DNA of 64,000 bases from Granulosicoccaceae sp. 1_MG-2023 (lineage in GTDB: Bacteria; Pseudomonadota; Gammaproteobacteria; Granulosicoccales; Granulosicoccaceae). A program made the translations under genes and the position numbers. A model generated the notes under the pieces. The model was not told the origin of the DNA. It worked only from the letters and a program-made list of their open reading frames with translations, and did not search any database. Positions 53,801 to 61,875 of the stretch are shown here, piece after piece (the stretch's first letter is position 1; every line of letters begins with the position of its first letter). Location: positions 1 through 64,000 of the forward strand of contig JAUOPI010000015.1 in assembly GCA_030546905.1 (NCBI GenBank), in the 5' to 3' direction.

Positions 53801-54709
53801 GACAACAACCGCGCTTTGCAGGACACCAATGACTTCGCCTTGGCCAATATGCAAAAAGACGGCACCTATTCTGTCGTGCCGCGTATCGCCGCCGGTGAAA
53901 TCACGCCACAGGGCCTGATCACCATCGGGCAGGTTGCTGATAAATACAAGCTCTACACCAAAATCACAGGCGGTCAGCGGATCGATATGTTCGGCGCACG
54001 TCTTGAGGAATTGCCCTTGATCTGGAAGGAGCTGACTGAGGCAGGCTTCGAGTCCGGCCATGCTTACGGCAAATCGCTGCGGACCGTGAAATCCTGTGTC
54101 GGCAATAGCTGGTGCCGCTACGGCGAGCAGGACAGTGTCGGCATGGCGATTCGTCTGGAGAACCGCTACAAAGGCCTGCGTTCCCCGCACAAAATCAAGT
54201 TTGCTGTTTCCGGCTGCACCCGCGAATGCGCTGAAGCGCAGTCGAAGGATATTGGCGTTATTGCAACCCCGGCAGGCTGGAGTCTCTATGTTTGCGGAAA
54301 CGGCGGTATGAAACCACGCCACGGCGATCTGTTTGCCACGGACCTGGATGACGCCACGTTGATCCGCTACATCGACCGTATCCTGATGTTTTATATCAAA
54401 ACCGCCGATCGTCTGCAGCGCACCTCGGTATGGATGGACAACATCGAAGGCGGTCTGAGCTATCTGCAGAAAGTGGTTATCGAGGACTCCCTCGACCTGG
54501 CTGAAGAGCTTGAGACACAGATGCAGAATGTGGTCAGCACCTATCAGGATGAATGGAAGACCACAATTGAGAATCCTCAGGCAATGAAACGATTCCGGAC
54601 CTTTGTTAACAGTGACAAGTCCGACCCCAATGTCGTCTTCGTGGAAGAGCGCGGGCAAATCAGACCCGCTAACGAAGAAGAACGTAAAAACCTCAATCTG
54701 GCAGTTTGA
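50858..54709 (+). CDS. nirB: NasC-like FAD/NADH oxidoreductase fused to NirB nitrite reductase large subunit
   Basis: 1283 residues. Residues 1-415 are a complete pyridine nucleotide oxidoreductase (VLVIGNGMAGARFV, HAVVIGGGLLGLEAA, AVYALGECVQH) like the electron-transfer subunit of assimilatory nitrate reductases. A Thr/Lys-rich linker (415-439) leads to MSKKQTLVVIGNGMVGHQF at residue 440, the start of a normal 844-residue NirB. There the second FAD/NAD module is followed by BFD-like ICSCFSV and CASTGCGGCAAL, and siroheme/4Fe-4S CVGNSWCRYG and SGCTRECAEA. It reduces nitrite to ammonia with NAD(P)H. A Shine-Dalgarno-like GGTGAGAG at 52160-52167 sits before ATG 52175, so separate NirB may also be made. 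Confidence 0.93.
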   Translation: MAIQGAQTKAEKVLVIGNGMAGARFVAELHERLGEAVEITVFGAEPHTNYDRIQLSPVLAGEKAIGDIMLNDDAWYRKRNITFYKGVHITDIDLSSSQISDEHGRLYAYDKLVIATGSSPHILPLPGTDLEGVLGYRDIADVEKMIAIAAGHRHAVVIGGGLLGLEAAVGLRKRGMHVTVVHQSDTLMQRQLDATAASMLQAELESRGIEFRLAHQSEAIVGESRVTGLRFSTGEEIPADLIVMAAGIRPNISLGKAAGLVVERALVVDDVMQTSDPAVYALGECVQHRGHCYGLVAPLYEQARVLAGHLAGDPDAVYQGSVLATRLKVTGVNLFSAGDFTGDAGCDFITYRDPEINTYKKLVLRDDKLVGAVLYGDVPDGGWYFSLIQDAASVGDIRDYLIFGEAMCTEVRRAAQARTDKTTTPKTTSKTGHTGESNDMSKKQTLVVIGNGMVGHQFIESFVDKGGLDQYELITFCEEPHMAYDRVHLSEYFSGKTVDELSLVKPGFYASHGIKVYTGEKAVEIDIKDKRVMSSAGHYVEYDKLVLATGSYPFVPPIEGKEHEACLVYRTIEDLDAIRSVAEKGKVGVVVGGGLLGLEAANALKSLGLETHVVEFAPRLMPVQLDEGGGAMLRRKIAALGVTVHTQMNTKLIEAGDEHTLRMNFANGDQLETDLILFSAGIRPQDELARMAGLDVGERGGIVIDNQCVTSDADIYAIGECALWNKQIFGLVAPGYSMARTAADSILGNAAAFTGADMSTKLKLLGVDVGSIGDAHMRTPGALAYTYVDEAAEVYKRIVVSEDGTTLLGAVLVGDNSGYDTLLQYALNGIALPPHPDDLILPQRDGTAPVGLGPDALPESAQICSCFSVTKGAVVSAMDQGCMSLESVKAETCASTGCGGCAALLTSVVDSELGKRGVEINTDLCEHFAHTRQDLYNIVRVEGIRSFRELIGRHGKGLGCDICKPTVASILASVWNDYVLDDNNRALQDTNDFALANMQKDGTYSVVPRIAAGEITPQGLITIGQVADKYKLYTKITGGQRIDMFGARLEELPLIWKELTEAGFESGHAYGKSLRTVKSCVGNSWCRYGEQDSVGMAIRLENRYKGLRSPHKIKFAVSGCTRECAEAQSKDIGVIATPAGWSLYVCGNGGMKPRHGDLFATDLDDATLIRYIDRILMFYIKTADRLQRTSVWMDNIEGGLSYLQKVVIEDSLDLAEELETQMQNVVSTYQDEWKTTIENPQAMKRFRTFVNSDKSDPNVVFVEERGQIRPANEEERKNLNLAV
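52160..52177 (+). promoter_or_regulatory. Internal ribosome binding site and start of NirB part
   Basis: GGTGAGAG (52160-52167) is followed by seven bases and ATG (52175-52177), in frame with the long reading frame. This is a better ribosome site than the one at the upstream start (GCAGGTAG). It indicates that the fusion arose from two adjacent genes and that NirB alone might still be produced. Confidence 0.5.
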
Positions 54710-54722
54710 CGGAGAAATGACT

Positions 54723-55085
54723 ATGTCTACAAACAGTGAATGGATAAGCGTTTGCAAAGAGTCTGACCTGATCGAGTTTTCAGGTGTTGCAGCACTTATC
54801 GGCAAACAATCGGTAGCCATCTTTTATGTGCCGGACCTGGAACAAAAGGTCTTTGCAATCGATAACTACGACCCGTTTTCCGGGGCCAATGTCATCTCCC
54901 GCGGCCTTGTCGGTGACCTGAAAGGCAAGGTCGTTGTGGCCTCACCTATATACAAGCAGCACTTTGAGCTGGCCACCGGCCAGTCACTCGAAGACGAGAA
55001 TATCCGGGTGGGTGTCTGGCCTGTAAAAATGGAGAACGGCGATGTATTGATCGGCCGTCGTAGCAGCCGCGCCGTGGCGGCCTGA
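54723..55085 (+). CDS. nirD: Nitrite reductase small subunit NirD
   Basis: 120 residues from ATG 54723 (GGAG at 54711-54714 is eight bases away; ATG 54717 would be too close). Rieske-like fold: WISVCKESDLIEFSGVAAL, then FAIDNYDPFSGANVISRG and SPIYKQHFELATG; the Rieske cysteines and histidines are missing as usual in NirD. It forms the assimilatory NADH-nitrite reductase with the NirB part of the fusion. Confidence 0.93.
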   Translation: MSTNSEWISVCKESDLIEFSGVAALIGKQSVAIFYVPDLEQKVFAIDNYDPFSGANVISRGLVGDLKGKVVVASPIYKQHFELATGQSLEDENIRVGVWPVKMENGDVLIGRRSSRAVAA

Positions 55086-55120
55086 AGGCAGACGCCGGCT
55101 GTGCCGTGGTGGTTCTCTGA

Positions 55121-57835
55121 ATGCAGAGCATTGATATGACAGACAAGTTTACAAGCGATGGCACCGTATTCGGCGGTATTCCGGTGAACGGCGAAACCCG
55201 TACCACATGTCCGTATTGCGGTGTCGGTTGCGGGGTTGTGGTATCACCGGACGCTGACGGGAACATCAAGGTACGCGGCGATAAAGCGCATCCGGCCAAT
55301 TTCGGCCGGCTGTGCTCCAAAGGCACTTCCCTGGGCGAAACCCTGGCGCTTGATGACCGTCTGCTGCATTGTGTGGTGGACGGGCAGCAGAGCGGCTGGG
55401 ATACGGCGCTCGAGCGTGTCGCGACAGTCTTTTCCGAAACAATCGCCAGGCATGGCCCCGATAGCGTGGCGCTTTATGTCTCCGGGCAGATACTCACGGA
55501 AGACTATTACGTAGCCAACAAGCTGATGAAAGGCTTTATCGGCAGCGCCAATATCGATACCAATTCGCGGCTTTGCATGTCCACCGCCGTGGCCGGACAT
55601 AAGCGTGCATTCGGCACCGATACCGTGCCGGCCTGTTACGAAGACCTGGAGCAGGCTGATCTGCTGATTATCACCGGTTCGAACCTCGCCTGGGCGCATC
55701 CGGTCCTGTTTCAGCGTGTGATGGCGGCCAAGAAAGCCAGACCGTCCATGCGTGTGGTGTTGATTGACCCGCGACGTACGGCCAGCGCGGACATCGCAGA
55801 CTTGCATCTGGCCGTGGCGCCGGGCTCGGATGCGGTGCTGTTCAACGGGTTGTTGGGCTGGTTGATTGAGCACGATTGTCTGGACAAACGCTTTATCGCC
55901 GATCACACCTCGGGCTTTGACGCACTGTGTGCTGCGCAGGTGCTGCCTTCTCTTGGCGAGGTGGCGCAGGCTTGTCATTTGCCCGAAGACGATATACGCA
56001 GATTTTTCGACTGGGTAGCGCAGACCGAAAAAACCGTCACGGCTTTCTCGCAGGGGATTAACCAGTCCTCCTCCGGTGTGGATAAGGTCAACAGTATTAT
56101 CAATGTGCATCTGGCCACAGGCCGTATCGGCAAGCCCGGTGCGTCGCCTTTTTCCATTACCGGCCAGCCGAATGCCATGGGTGGGCGCGAGGTCGGCGGT
56201 CTGGCCAATCAGCTTGCCGCACATATGGATTTCAGCCCCGGGGCGATCGACCGGGTCGGGCGTTTTTGGCAGGCGCGGGCCATGGCCACAAAGCCCGGCC
56301 TCAAAGCCGTGGAGTTGTTTGATGCGGTACGCGACGGCCGTATCAAGGCCTTGTGGATTATGTCCACCAATCCGGTGGTCAGTCTGCCGGAGGCGGATAA
56401 AGTCCGCGAAGCGCTGAACGCCTGTCCATTTGTGGTGGTGTCAGATTGCATCGCCGAAACCGATACCAGCGTATTTGCCGATGTTCTGTTGCCGGCGGCC
56501 ACCTGGGGTGAGAAAGACGGCACCGTGACCAATTCCGAGCGTTGCGTGTCGCACCAGAAGGCGTTTTTGCCTCTGCCCGGTGAGGCACGGCCGGACTGGT
56601 GGCAGCTGTGTGAAGTGGCCCGGCGCATGGGCTTTGAGGCGGGCTTTGATTATCGCAATCAGGCGGATATTTTCCGCGAACACGCGCGTCTGTCGGGCTT
56701 TGAGAATAAGGACAGCCGTGATTTTGATATTTCTGCATTGCAGGCGGTCAGCGATGCGCATTATCAGGCGCTGGAACCCTTCCAATGGCCGCTGCCTGAG
56801 CGTGGGCAGAGCAGAAAACGTTTTTTTGCCGACGGGCAGTTTTACACTCCCGACCGGCGGGCGCGTTTTGTTCCGGTTGCGCCGCGTCAGCCGGCCCGTC
56901 CGGTCAGTCCGGCTTATCCGCTGATATGCAACACCGGACGCATCCGCGATCAGTGGCACACCATGACGCGGACGGCCAAGACCAGCCGCCTGATGGGGCA
57001 TATGCCCGAGCCCTATGTGGAGATACATCCGCAGGATGCGGTGCACTACGGTTTGAGCGACGGCGCGCTGGCTGAGGTTTACAACCAAAATGCAAGCCTG
57101 ACTTTGCGCGTCAAAACCGATGCCTCGCAACAGCCCGGCAGTGTGTTTGTGCCCATGCACTGGACGGCGCAATATGCTTCGGCTGCGCGGGTGGACAGTC
57201 TGGTCAATGCCGTGGTGGACCCGCTTTCCGGTCAGCCGGAATCGAAACATACGCCGGTGGCGGTCCGCCCTTGGCCCATGCGCTGGCAGGGTTTTATCCT
57301 TACCCGCCGTGCATTGCCGCGCTTGCCGGGGGATTACTGGGCGCTGGTTCGTGAGAGCCACAGCTTGCGTTATGTGATCGCCGGACAGGACGAGCCCGCG
57401 AGCTGGTCTGCCGTCGTAAGCGAGTGCTTCGGTGCCGGTGGCAACTGGATCGAGCTCGAAGATACGCATCGCCGGGGCTACCGCGCGGCGCAGCTCAAAG
57501 ACGGACGGGTGCAGGCCGTGCTGGTGGTCGCCGGCGAGGGCGAGCCATTGCTGCATAGTTGGCTGAATCAACAGTTCGGGCCCGACGCCGGCGGTGAAGA
57601 CGGGCGCCGCAGCCTGCTTTCCGGCCGCCCGGCAAGTGCGGTGAAGGACGCCGGCCGGCAGGTTTGTGCCTGCTTTAACGTGGGGATCAATACGATTGTT
57701 GAGGCCATCGAAGAACAGCAGCTCAGTTCGGTTGAGGCCATAGGCGAGTTACTGCGCGCCGGCACCAACTGCGGTTCCTGCAAGCCGGAACTGGCGGCAA
57801 TTCTGCAACAGCGCTGTGCCGCGGCCAGTGCCTGA
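55121..57835 (+). CDS. nasA: Assimilatory nitrate reductase catalytic subunit
   Basis: 904 residues, molybdopterin oxidoreductase. The N-terminal [4Fe-4S] motif is TTCPYCGVGCGVVV...GRLCSKG; the Mo-ligand Cys is in LCMSTAVAGHKRAFG near residue 150. Molybdopterin domains follow with SFVxG-type EADTSVFADVLLPAATWGEKDG-like stretch. A C-terminal BFD-like [2Fe-2S] domain (CACFNVGI...GTNCGSCKPEL, about residues 845-895) takes electrons, probably from the FAD/NADH domain fused to NirB. Cytoplasmic: no Tat or Sec signal. ATG 55121 or 55136 could be used. Confidence 0.94.
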   Translation: MQSIDMTDKFTSDGTVFGGIPVNGETRTTCPYCGVGCGVVVSPDADGNIKVRGDKAHPANFGRLCSKGTSLGETLALDDRLLHCVVDGQQSGWDTALERVATVFSETIARHGPDSVALYVSGQILTEDYYVANKLMKGFIGSANIDTNSRLCMSTAVAGHKRAFGTDTVPACYEDLEQADLLIITGSNLAWAHPVLFQRVMAAKKARPSMRVVLIDPRRTASADIADLHLAVAPGSDAVLFNGLLGWLIEHDCLDKRFIADHTSGFDALCAAQVLPSLGEVAQACHLPEDDIRRFFDWVAQTEKTVTAFSQGINQSSSGVDKVNSIINVHLATGRIGKPGASPFSITGQPNAMGGREVGGLANQLAAHMDFSPGAIDRVGRFWQARAMATKPGLKAVELFDAVRDGRIKALWIMSTNPVVSLPEADKVREALNACPFVVVSDCIAETDTSVFADVLLPAATWGEKDGTVTNSERCVSHQKAFLPLPGEARPDWWQLCEVARRMGFEAGFDYRNQADIFREHARLSGFENKDSRDFDISALQAVSDAHYQALEPFQWPLPERGQSRKRFFADGQFYTPDRRARFVPVAPRQPARPVSPAYPLICNTGRIRDQWHTMTRTAKTSRLMGHMPEPYVEIHPQDAVHYGLSDGALAEVYNQNASLTLRVKTDASQQPGSVFVPMHWTAQYASAARVDSLVNAVVDPLSGQPESKHTPVAVRPWPMRWQGFILTRRALPRLPGDYWALVRESHSLRYVIAGQDEPASWSAVVSECFGAGGNWIELEDTHRRGYRAAQLKDGRVQAVLVVAGEGEPLLHSWLNQQFGPDAGGEDGRRSLLSGRPASAVKDAGRQVCACFNVGINTIVEAIEEQQLSSVEAIGELLRAGTNCGSCKPELAAILQQRCAAASA

Positions 57836-57862
57836 TAGACCCCGCGCACCTGCAAGCGGCCG

Positions 57863-57910
57863 GCGCTTCCGGTAGACTCAGCGACCGTTAAACGTCTTTT
57901 CCGGAAGCGC
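57863..57910 (+). promoter_or_regulatory. 10-bp inverted repeat over the glycosyltransferase ribosome site
   Basis: GCGCTTCCGG (57863-57872) is a perfect reverse complement of CCGGAAGCGC (57901-57910), with a 28-base loop. The 3' arm contains the GGAA ribosome site and ends one base before the ATG at 57912. In RNA it would hide the translation start. There is no T run, so it is not a terminator of nasA. Confidence 0.6.
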
Positions 57911-57911
57911 A

Positions 57912-58943
57912 ATGAAGCTTTTGCTGGTAGGGCCGAAGAGCCCGCCTGTCGGCGGCACCACGGTGCTGTTCGATCAACTCTGTGATTATCTCGATACCGC
58001 CGATGGTGTGGAGCTGACTGTACTCAATACCTCACCGCAAGCGGTCGGTCGCTCGCCGCTGGCGGTGGCGCGTTTTCTGTGGCGGGTGTTCCGTGCCGTG
58101 CGTCATCACGACGAGGTGGTTTTGCATGCGTCCTCGACCATGATGGTGCTGATTGTCAGTCTGGTGCTGCGTGTGGCCTGCGGACTGTACCGCAAGCCCT
58201 GGGCGTTCCGTAATTTCGGCGGCCGCTTTCCCGCGTATTGGGCATCTCAGAGCGCACCGGCACGCTGGCTGCTCCGGCACACGCTGCTCAGGGCGGATCA
58301 GTTATTTTTCGAAACCCGCGAGTCGGTGGAGTTTGTCAGCAAGCTGACCGACCGGCCGGTGGACTGGTTTCCAAACAGCCGGGTTCTGCCGCCGGCGCCG
58401 GTTTTGCGTCAGGGCCCGGCGCGGCGCTTTGTGTTTATTTCCCACGTCAAACCCAGCAAGGGTGTGCGGGTGATTATCGAGGCGGCCAAAGGGCTGACCG
58501 ACCTCAGCTTCGATATCTACGGACCGCTCGGTGACGGGATGAGCGAGGCGGAGTTTGCCGGCAGCAATGTTAACTACGGCGGTACGCTCAAGGCGGAGGA
58601 GGTAATCCCCGTGCTGAGCAGCCACGATGTGTTGCTGTTGCCGACCTTTTACGAAGGCGAGGGCTATCCGGGCATTATCCTTGAGGCCTTCGCCGCCGGG
58701 GTGCCGGTTATCACTACTGACTGGCGTTGTATTCCGGAACTGACCAATGCCGATTGCGCGATTCTGGTCGAGCCTGAGAGCGTGAGCGGTTTGCGTGAGG
58801 CGATCGAAACCCTGGCCGCCGACGCGGCGCGGATGCAGACAATGCGTCGCCATGCGCTGGCGCGTGCCGGCGAGTTCGCTAACGACACCTGGGATGCGTA
58901 TTTTCTGGAAAAGATGCGTGAGTTGCTGCAACGGCGCTCCTGA
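57912..58943 (+). CDS. GT4-type (group 1) glycosyltransferase
   Basis: 343 residues. N-terminal VGPKSPPVGGTTVLFDQL is the usual GT-B start, and the C-terminal donor-binding domain has FISHVKPSKGVRVIIEAAKG near residue 180 and LLPTFYEGEGYPGIILEAFAAGVPVITT near residue 235 (the EGxGxxxLE motif). Probably adds sugars to a surface glycan; the acceptor is unknown. It stands alone between nasA and the symporter gene. Confidence 0.88.
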   Translation: MKLLLVGPKSPPVGGTTVLFDQLCDYLDTADGVELTVLNTSPQAVGRSPLAVARFLWRVFRAVRHHDEVVLHASSTMMVLIVSLVLRVACGLYRKPWAFRNFGGRFPAYWASQSAPARWLLRHTLLRADQLFFETRESVEFVSKLTDRPVDWFPNSRVLPPAPVLRQGPARRFVFISHVKPSKGVRVIIEAAKGLTDLSFDIYGPLGDGMSEAEFAGSNVNYGGTLKAEEVIPVLSSHDVLLLPTFYEGEGYPGIILEAFAAGVPVITTDWRCIPELTNADCAILVEPESVSGLREAIETLAADAARMQTMRRHALARAGEFANDTWDAYFLEKMRELLQRRS

Positions 58944-59138
58944 GTCCCCGCGAGTCAGCGGGTACTGATGCTACCTGATGCTCTGATAACACCTGTTTGC
59001 ACACAGCTAGCGACAGGCTGACAAATTTTGTATGCCACTCTGAGCTGCTTAAATGACCCTCCTTGCGTTTTCGCGCCGTATCAGGAGAGGAAAATTGAGT
59101 TGTTTTCAGATTAATACTGCAAGACCGGGAGGCCGCTG

Positions 59139-60569
59139 ATGGAGTTGCTGACCGGTTTTTTCAGTGCTATCGATAGCCTGACCTGGGGTTGGGCGCTGAT
59201 TCCCATACTGGTTGTTTTCGGTCTGTTTATGACCGTGATGTCCGGTTTTGTACAGATCGAGTTCTTCGGTCGTATGTTCCGTGTCCTCTCAGGGCGCAAT
59301 CAGAATCAGGACCCCAATGCCATCTCAGCGCGGGAGGCCTTGCTGGTTTCTGTCGGCGGACGTGTCGGCGGCGGCAATATCGCCGGTGTTGCTGTTGCAA
59401 TAAGCATCGGTGGGCCGGGCGCGGTCTTTTGGATGTGGGCGATTGCTGTGTTCGGTATGGCGACCAGTCTTATCGAATGTACCCTGGCGCAGGTTTACAA
59501 GCGTGACGACGGCGATGGCGGTTTTCGCGGTGGTCCGGCGTACTACATCCGCCACGGTCTGGGCTTGCGTTATAACTGGCTGGCGATCCTGTATGCAATC
59601 TGTCTGCTGGGCGCCTTTGGTCTGGGCTTTATTGCGTTTCAGGGCAATACCGTGGCCGGCTCGCTGCAGGATGCGTTCGGCTTTGACCGCACCATCACCG
59701 GCGTGGGTCTGGCTATTCTGACCGGGCTGGTTGTGTTCGGTGGTATCAAGCGTATCGCCAAGGCCGCGGATGTGATCGTGCCGGTGATGGCGCTGATGTA
59801 TATCGTCACGGCGATCACCATTATCGCTATCAATATCACTGAAGTGCCGGCCCTGCTGATGGATATCGTGCGTTCGGCGTTTGGTCTGAATGAGGCCTTT
59901 GCCGGTGGTATGGGTGCTGCGGTTGCGCAGGGTCTGCGCCGCGGACTGTTCTCCAACGAGGCCGGTCTGGGTTCAGCGCCGAACGTGGCGGCCACCGCGC
60001 TGGTCCGTCACCCGGTCAGCCAGGGCATCACCCAGGCTTTCTCCGTGTTTATCGACACATTTATCATCTGCACCTGCACGGCCTTGATTATTCTGATGGG
60101 CGACGTCTATGTGCCCGGTGCCAGTGATATTGACGGCGTGGTGCTGACGCAGCAGTCATTGGCCGGTCATCTGGGCAATGGTGCGCAGTATGTGCTGAGT
60201 ACGGCGATTCTGTTGTTCTCGTTCTCGTCGATTATTTACAACTACTATCTCGGTGAGAATGCGCTGGCGGTGATGACCAAAAAAGGCTTGGCCCTGACAG
60301 GCTTTCGTCTGGTGGTCGTCGGGATTGTATTTTTGGGTGCGGCAGCGCCGTCGGCTACCTCGGTTTTCTTCTTTGCCGATCCGCTGATGGGCCTGCTGGC
60401 GCTGGTCAACCTGGTTGCCATTATTATGCTGTTCCCGGTGGCGATGCGGGTTGTGGACGATTTCCGTGCACAGCTGCGGGCAGGGGTTGAAAGACCGGTG
60501 TTTGATCCTGACAAGTTTGCGGATCTGAGTATTGACCGTCAGGCCTGGGACGTTCGGACCTGGGACTGA
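59139..60569 (+). CDS. Sodium:alanine/glycine symporter (AGCS family)
   Basis: 476 residues and about ten hydrophobic helices. Family motifs: VGGRVGGGNIAGVAVAISIG near residue 70, GPGAVFWMWAIAVFGM, and GLFSNEAGLGSAPNVAATA near residue 270, as in AlsT/DagA. It would take up alanine or glycine with Na+. GGGAGG at 59127-59132 is a clear ribosome site. It ends at a bidirectional terminator. Confidence 0.93.
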   Translation: MELLTGFFSAIDSLTWGWALIPILVVFGLFMTVMSGFVQIEFFGRMFRVLSGRNQNQDPNAISAREALLVSVGGRVGGGNIAGVAVAISIGGPGAVFWMWAIAVFGMATSLIECTLAQVYKRDDGDGGFRGGPAYYIRHGLGLRYNWLAILYAICLLGAFGLGFIAFQGNTVAGSLQDAFGFDRTITGVGLAILTGLVVFGGIKRIAKAADVIVPVMALMYIVTAITIIAINITEVPALLMDIVRSAFGLNEAFAGGMGAAVAQGLRRGLFSNEAGLGSAPNVAATALVRHPVSQGITQAFSVFIDTFIICTCTALIILMGDVYVPGASDIDGVVLTQQSLAGHLGNGAQYVLSTAILLFSFSSIIYNYYLGENALAVMTKKGLALTGFRLVVVGIVFLGAAAPSATSVFFFADPLMGLLALVNLVAIIMLFPVAMRVVDDFRAQLRAGVERPVFDPDKFADLSIDRQAWDVRTWD

Positions 60570-60583
60570 TTCCAGCCTCTTAA

Positions 60584-60611
60584 AAATCGCCGGCATTTGC
60601 CGGCGATTTTG
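60584..60611. terminator. Bidirectional terminator between symporter and asparaginase genes
   Basis: AAAATCGCCGGCA (60584-60596) pairs with TGCCGGCGATTTT (60599-60611) across a TT turn, a 13-bp stem with A and T ends on both sides. The two genes converge here. Confidence 0.9.
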
Positions 60612-60653
60612 TTTCTGTTGTTCTTAAACTGCTTTTCACACGCCAGACCGGGT

Positions 60654-61667
60654 TCAGGCGCTGCACTCACCACGCAAGGGCTCGGGCATTTGCTCGCGCA
60701 ACTCAGTCGCGCTCAGGCCCTGACCGATTAACACATGCAATTTGCTGTAGGCCGCCTCAAGCGTCAGGTCGCGTCCGCCGATCACGCCCGATTCTGCAAG
60801 GCTGGTACCGGTCGCGTAGGTTGGCGGCAGCACGCTGCCTTGCGCGCAGCGGGTGATGGTCAGCACGCAGATGCCGTCATCGCTGGCCCGCCTCAGCTCG
60901 CGCATCAGCGCGGTGTTGCGGTCCGGCCCGTTGCCCACGCCATAGGCGCGGATCACCAGTGCGCGCAGTCCCGCCTGGGACAAAACCGCGCTGAAGAGCC
61001 GCTCTGAAACGCCCGGATAAAAGCCCAGTACGGCCACCGCATCATCGTCGATAGTGCAGGGCCGGAAGTCCGGTGCGGCAGGCGGCAGCAAGAGCTCGTG
61101 GTGTAATTCAAAGCGCGCCCCGGTCCGCCCCAGCGGCGGCAGATTGGGCGAGTCAAAAGCGTCCGGTCCGGTGCTCCTGAATTTCACACTGCGGTTGCCG
61201 CGCAGCAGGCGCTGGTGAAAGTACACACAGACTTCGGCCAGCGCTGATGGCTGTGCGAGGATTTTCAGGCTGCCGAGCAGGTTGTCGGTCGCATCGCTGT
61301 GTGGCTCAACCAGCGGTATCTGGGCGCCGGTCAGCAGCACCGGTTTGTCGATCGGGCCGAGCAGAAATGACAGCGCCGAGGCACTGAAGGCCATGGAGTC
61401 CGTGCCGTGCAGCAGCAGAAAACCGTCGTAGTTCTGCCACTGTGAGCGTAGCACTGCGGCCATGCGTTGCCAGTCGTGAGGCTGGGCGTTGGCGCTGTCG
61501 ATCAGCGGTTCCAGCTCGCAATAGTGCACCTCGGGCAGACTGTCGCCGGCCGCCGCCAGCCGCGTCTGCAGCCGTTCGCCGAAGTTATCCAGCGGTGCAA
61601 AGCCGCGTTGCGTGGGGCCCATGCCGATGGTGCCACCGCAATGGAGGATCAGTATGCTGCGCTTCAA
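60654..61667 (-). CDS. ansA: L-asparaginase, type I
   Basis: 337 residues from TTG 61667 (residues KRSILILHCGGTIGMGP follow), matching E. coli AnsA in length. The frame to 61775 adds 36 residues without a family match. The first catalytic Thr is in HCGGTIGMG near residue 11, and the second in LLLHGTDSMAFSASALSF near residue 90. It turns asparagine into aspartate and ammonia in the cytoplasm. Ribosome site before the TTG is poor (AGG), so the start is less certain. Confidence 0.87.
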   Translation of the reverse strand: MKRSILILHCGGTIGMGPTQRGFAPLDNFGERLQTRLAAAGDSLPEVHYCELEPLIDSANAQPHDWQRMAAVLRSQWQNYDGFLLLHGTDSMAFSASALSFLLGPIDKPVLLTGAQIPLVEPHSDATDNLLGSLKILAQPSALAEVCVYFHQRLLRGNRSVKFRSTGPDAFDSPNLPPLGRTGARFELHHELLLPPAAPDFRPCTIDDDAVAVLGFYPGVSERLFSAVLSQAGLRALVIRAYGVGNGPDRNTALMRELRRASDDGICVLTITRCAQGSVLPPTYATGTSLAESGVIGGRDLTLEAAYSKLHVLIGQGLSATELREQMPEPLRGECSA

Positions 61668-61875
61668 ATGCCTGTCTCTGTTGTTACGGGCTGTATGCCG
61701 GGGATTTTGCCAATCGGGTATTAGATCAGCAGATGTGTGCGGCCGGAATTGTTCAGGCGGTTCGCAGTGGTGCAAAAAGGTGCTGTAAGCGCATCAGTCA
61801 GCATCGGTTTCGCGTTGTGTCCGCGAGGCTGTCTGCACTAATATAGCGCGCTCCGAAACTCCGGTATGTTGTTCC

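Noticed and set aside
61668-61775. 36-residue extension of asparaginase from ATG 61775
   Set aside because: The type I family begins at the KRSILILHCGGTIG segment; the extension has no match, although the TTG start has a weak ribosome site.
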